This document shows positions 61,930 through 64,000 of a stretch of 64,000 nucleotides of DNA, in pieces (position 1 is the stretch's first letter; the number at the start of each line of letters is the position of its first letter). The translations under genes and the position numbers were made by a program. The notes under the pieces were generated by a model. That model saw only the letters and a program-made list of their open reading frames with translations, did no database searches and was not told where the DNA came from. The stretch comes from Promicromonospora iranensis (GTDB lineage: Bacteria > Actinomycetota > Actinomycetes > Actinomycetales > Cellulomonadaceae), in assembly GCF_028994775.1 (NCBI RefSeq), contig NZ_JAJQMN010000003.1, positions 1-64,000 of the forward strand, in the 5' to 3' direction.

Positions 61930-63384
61930 ATGTCCGCTTCACCCGATCCGCGGCCGGCCTCGTCTGGCGAGGCGCGCACACCTCGAAGCATGACCAAGCG
62001 TCCCCGCCGCAGCATCCGCCGTGCCTACGGCAACATCCGGCAGCGCGGCCCGAACCGCTGGCAGGCCAGGTACACCGGGCCTGACGGCGTGCGCCGCCCG
62101 ATCGGCACGTTCGAGTCCGAGAAGGCGGCCAACGCCGCCCTGGCCCGCGTGCTCAGCGACGTCTACCAGGGCACCTACCGCGAGCCCGAGACTGGCGACG
62201 TACCGCTGCGCGAGTACGCGCGGCGCTGGCTCGCCACGCGCGACCTGAAGCCCTCCACCCTCGACGGCTACGAGCGGCTGCTGCGGCGCTGGATCCTCGC
62301 GCCGCTGCCGAGCCCGGGCGGTGCGCGGCAGCTCGACCTCGGCTCGCTCCCCCTGCGGTCGCTGTCGCACATCATGGTGAGCGAGTGGTACGCCGCGCTG
62401 TTGGTGGCGACGGCGGACTCCGCCGCGCAATGGCTGGCGCGTGGCGGCGGGCCGAGCGACGCGGTGCACGTGCGAGCCTGGGCCCGTTCCACGGGTCTAC
62501 CGGTGGGCGACTCGGGGCGGATGCCTGCGCGGGTGTGGGAGGCGTGGCGGACTGCCGGTTCGCCCGCCGCCGCGTCGGTCGAGTCGCGGCATGCCGGGAC
62601 GGTGACCGGCCGCACTCAGGCGGCGCACGCCTACGCGCTGCTGCGGACCATCTGCGGTGACGCCGTGCGCGACCGGCTCATCGAGGCGAACCCGTGCAGC
62701 ATCCGGGGCGCGAGCCAGACCCGGCCGGCGGAACGCGTGGTCCCCGGTGACACCGTTGTGGACGCGATCGCCGCAGCCTTCGACGGGCCCTCCGAGCGTT
62801 ACCGCGCGGCCGTAATCGTCGCGACACACTCCGGGCTCCGCGCGGGCGAGCTGTTCGCGCTCGAACGCCAGCACGTCGAGCGGACGCCGCAGGGCGGCGT
62901 GCGGCTCAACGTGCGGCAAACGCTCGTGGACGTGCCTGGCAAGCCCGTCGCGTTCGGCCCGCCCAAGTCCGACGCCGGGCGCCGCAAGGTGCACCTGCCG
63001 CCGGAAGCCGCCCGAGCCCTCCTTGCTCACCTGGACCGCTACACCGGGCCCGGTCCGCGGTCCTTGGTGTTCGCGACAGCCGCTGGGCGACCGGTGCGCG
63101 GCGGGAACCGCTCCTCGATGTTCACTCGCGCCAAGAGGCGTGCTGGGGCGCCTCTTGAACTCCGCTGGCACGACCTGCGACACCTCGCGGCTACTCGTGC
63201 CGCCGAGGCCGGGGCGACCCTGGCCGAGCTACAGCGGCGGATCGGGCACTCGACAGTCGCCGCCGCGATGGTCTACCAGCACGCCACAGACGATGGCGAC
63301 GAGCGGCTGGCGGCACGGATGGCCGAGATCCAGGCGGCGAGGCGGGCGTCGAATGTAGTGGAGTTCCCTGGGCTGAGCGGGTGA
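61930..63384 (+). CDS. int: tyrosine integrase with an inserted Lsr2-like DNA-binding segment
   Basis: 484 residues from ATG 61930 (GGAG 6 bases upstream). An N-terminal arm-binding segment (about 30-75, G-N-I-R-Q-R-G-P-N-R-W-Q-A-R-Y), a SAM-like core-binding domain (from about 90), then the catalytic domain with Arg in S-G-L-R-A-G-E-L (about 304), Lys in P-P-K-S-D, H-D-L-R-H (about 415-419), G-H-S-T-V and Tyr in V-Y-Q-H-A (about 448). About 178-210 interrupts the core-binding domain with V-R-A-W-A-R-S-T-G-L-P-V-G-D-S-G-R-M-P-A, the pattern of the Lsr2 C-terminal domain. It lies beside tRNA-Gly, its probable att site. Confidence 0.88.
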   Translation: MSASPDPRPASSGEARTPRSMTKRPRRSIRRAYGNIRQRGPNRWQARYTGPDGVRRPIGTFESEKAANAALARVLSDVYQGTYREPETGDVPLREYARRWLATRDLKPSTLDGYERLLRRWILAPLPSPGGARQLDLGSLPLRSLSHIMVSEWYAALLVATADSAAQWLARGGGPSDAVHVRAWARSTGLPVGDSGRMPARVWEAWRTAGSPAAASVESRHAGTVTGRTQAAHAYALLRTICGDAVRDRLIEANPCSIRGASQTRPAERVVPGDTVVDAIAAAFDGPSERYRAAVIVATHSGLRAGELFALERQHVERTPQGGVRLNVRQTLVDVPGKPVAFGPPKSDAGRRKVHLPPEAARALLAHLDRYTGPGPRSLVFATAAGRPVRGGNRSSMFTRAKRRAGAPLELRWHDLRHLAATRAAEAGATLAELQRRIGHSTVAAAMVYQHATDDGDERLAARMAEIQAARRASNVVEFPGLSG

Positions 63385-63392
63385 GGGCCCCT

Positions 63393-63430
63393 GCCGCTGC
63401 CCGGCCCTTTCTTTGGGGCCGGGCAGCGGC
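63393..63430 (+). terminator. terminator after the integrase gene
   Basis: A 15-bp perfect GC stem (63393-63407 with 63416-63430) around an 8-nt T-rich loop, 9 bases past the integrase stop. Confidence 0.75.
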
Positions 63431-63492
63431 GGCTTGCTTGGAGGTTCGTGCACACCTCCCTGTCGATGACCGCGATCGGACAGGAGACAGAG

Positions 63493-63867
63493 ATGGGTAC
63501 CCAGGGTGTGCTGCCGTTTGCTGTTGACGATCCCCTGCTCACGACGGCCGAGGCCGCCGAGATGCTGGGGGTCTCTCGCTGGTGGTTCGGCGAGCTGGTG
63601 CGACGTGGACGCGTCGGACCGTGTGCACGGATCGAGGGCCGGCTGCGGGTGCGGCGGTCGGTGCTGGACCGGTACCGAGCCGAGCAAGCAGGCGACCCTG
63701 AGGACCCGTACCTGACGTACGAGGGCATCGGTGCTTATCTCGGTGTCTCGTCGTGGACGGCCGGGGAGCTGGTGCGGCGTGGGCTGCTTGCCAGCACTCG
63801 GATCGGGCGGCGGGTTGTGGTGCGGCGGTCAGCGGTGGACGCCTACGTCCAAGCCTGCACGCGGTGA
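63493..63867 (+). CDS. xis: double-HTH excisionase-like protein
   Basis: 124 residues from ATG 63493, where AGGAGACAGAG precedes. Two MerR-like HTH units in tandem: L-T-T-A-E-A-A-E-M-L-G-V-S-R-W-W (about 16-31) and L-T-Y-E-G-I-G-A-Y-L-G-V-S-S-W-T (about 74-89), each ending in R-R-S-V/A-V/L-D-x-Y. Excisionases and plasmid/ICE directionality factors normally have one such unit; two in one chain may bind two adjacent arm sites. Next to the integrase, its role as recombination directionality factor is likely. Confidence 0.7.
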   Translation: MGTQGVLPFAVDDPLLTTAEAAEMLGVSRWWFGELVRRGRVGPCARIEGRLRVRRSVLDRYRAEQAGDPEDPYLTYEGIGAYLGVSSWTAGELVRRGLLASTRIGRRVVVRRSAVDAYVQACTR

Positions 63868-64000
63868 TCTCGGCGCCAGGGACCGAGGCGTCTTCCCTGG
63901 TCGCATGGTCCTGTCAAATTGGCAGAACCATAATTATCCGTTTTGTTCTCCAGGGCCGGAGCGGGCTGTAGCGCGTGTGCCGTTCGGGTAGATGCCCAGG
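63868..64000. other. AT-richer end of window
   Basis: 133 bases, locally less GC-rich (around 63915-63945), no gene seen; probably the control region of the integrated element, which continues beyond the window. Confidence 0.3.

Overview
The window is about 70% GC, uses many GTG starts and several probably leaderless starts, and carries families typical of Gram-positive high-GC bacteria: GAF/PAS-ANTAR regulators, DUF6221, CopCD/YcnI copper proteins, LPXTG-like surface proteins of the 'anchored repeat' class, and a MsiK-style sugar ABC transporter without its own ATPase. It is most likely an actinobacterial chromosome, probably Micrococcales (Cellulomonas/Promicromonospora-like). The genus is inference only.

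Layout. 0-9 kb: the tail of a zinc-finger anti-sigma factor, an SDR enzyme divergent from an Rrf2 regulator with clear palindromic operators, an ABC exporter plus two-component operon, and a DUF2797 protein. 9-17 kb: an orphaned nuclease domain, an M15 peptidase, a PhzE/TrpE-TrpG fusion behind a tryptophan attenuator with a Trp-Trp leader peptide, a PiT phosphate transporter behind a three-repeat Pho box, and a broken PhoD phosphatase. 17-23 kb: small regulators and hydrolases, then a copper operon (membrane protein, YcnI, CopCD, YcnI). 23-36 kb: a cluster of ANTAR-domain regulators (two PAS-ANTAR and five GAF-ANTAR genes that look intact, plus decayed copies) interleaved with an LLM oxidoreductase, a TetR/esterase pair, an SDR, an Orn/Lys/Arg decarboxylase and a MerR-YnfA pair.

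36.8-53.2 kb is bounded by a 43-bp direct repeat of the 3' half of tRNA-Pro(TGG) and looks like an old genomic island. Its cargo is one system: an 'anchored repeat' ABC transporter for a divalent metal (zinc by inference), cell-wall proteins bearing HxHxNW repeats, a translationally coupled methyltransferase, three tandem pairs of Zur-like boxes, and a truncated Fur/Zur gene next to a probable integrase relic. Two more PAS-ANTAR genes follow outside the island.

55-61.6 kb is a LacI-regulated beta-L-arabinofuranosidase (GH127) and sugar-uptake operon. 61.7 kb to the end: tRNA-Gly(TCC) followed by a tyrosine integrase, with an apparent Lsr2-like domain inserted in it, and a double-HTH excisionase-like gene. 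This is the start of a second, apparently intact integrated element that runs off the window.
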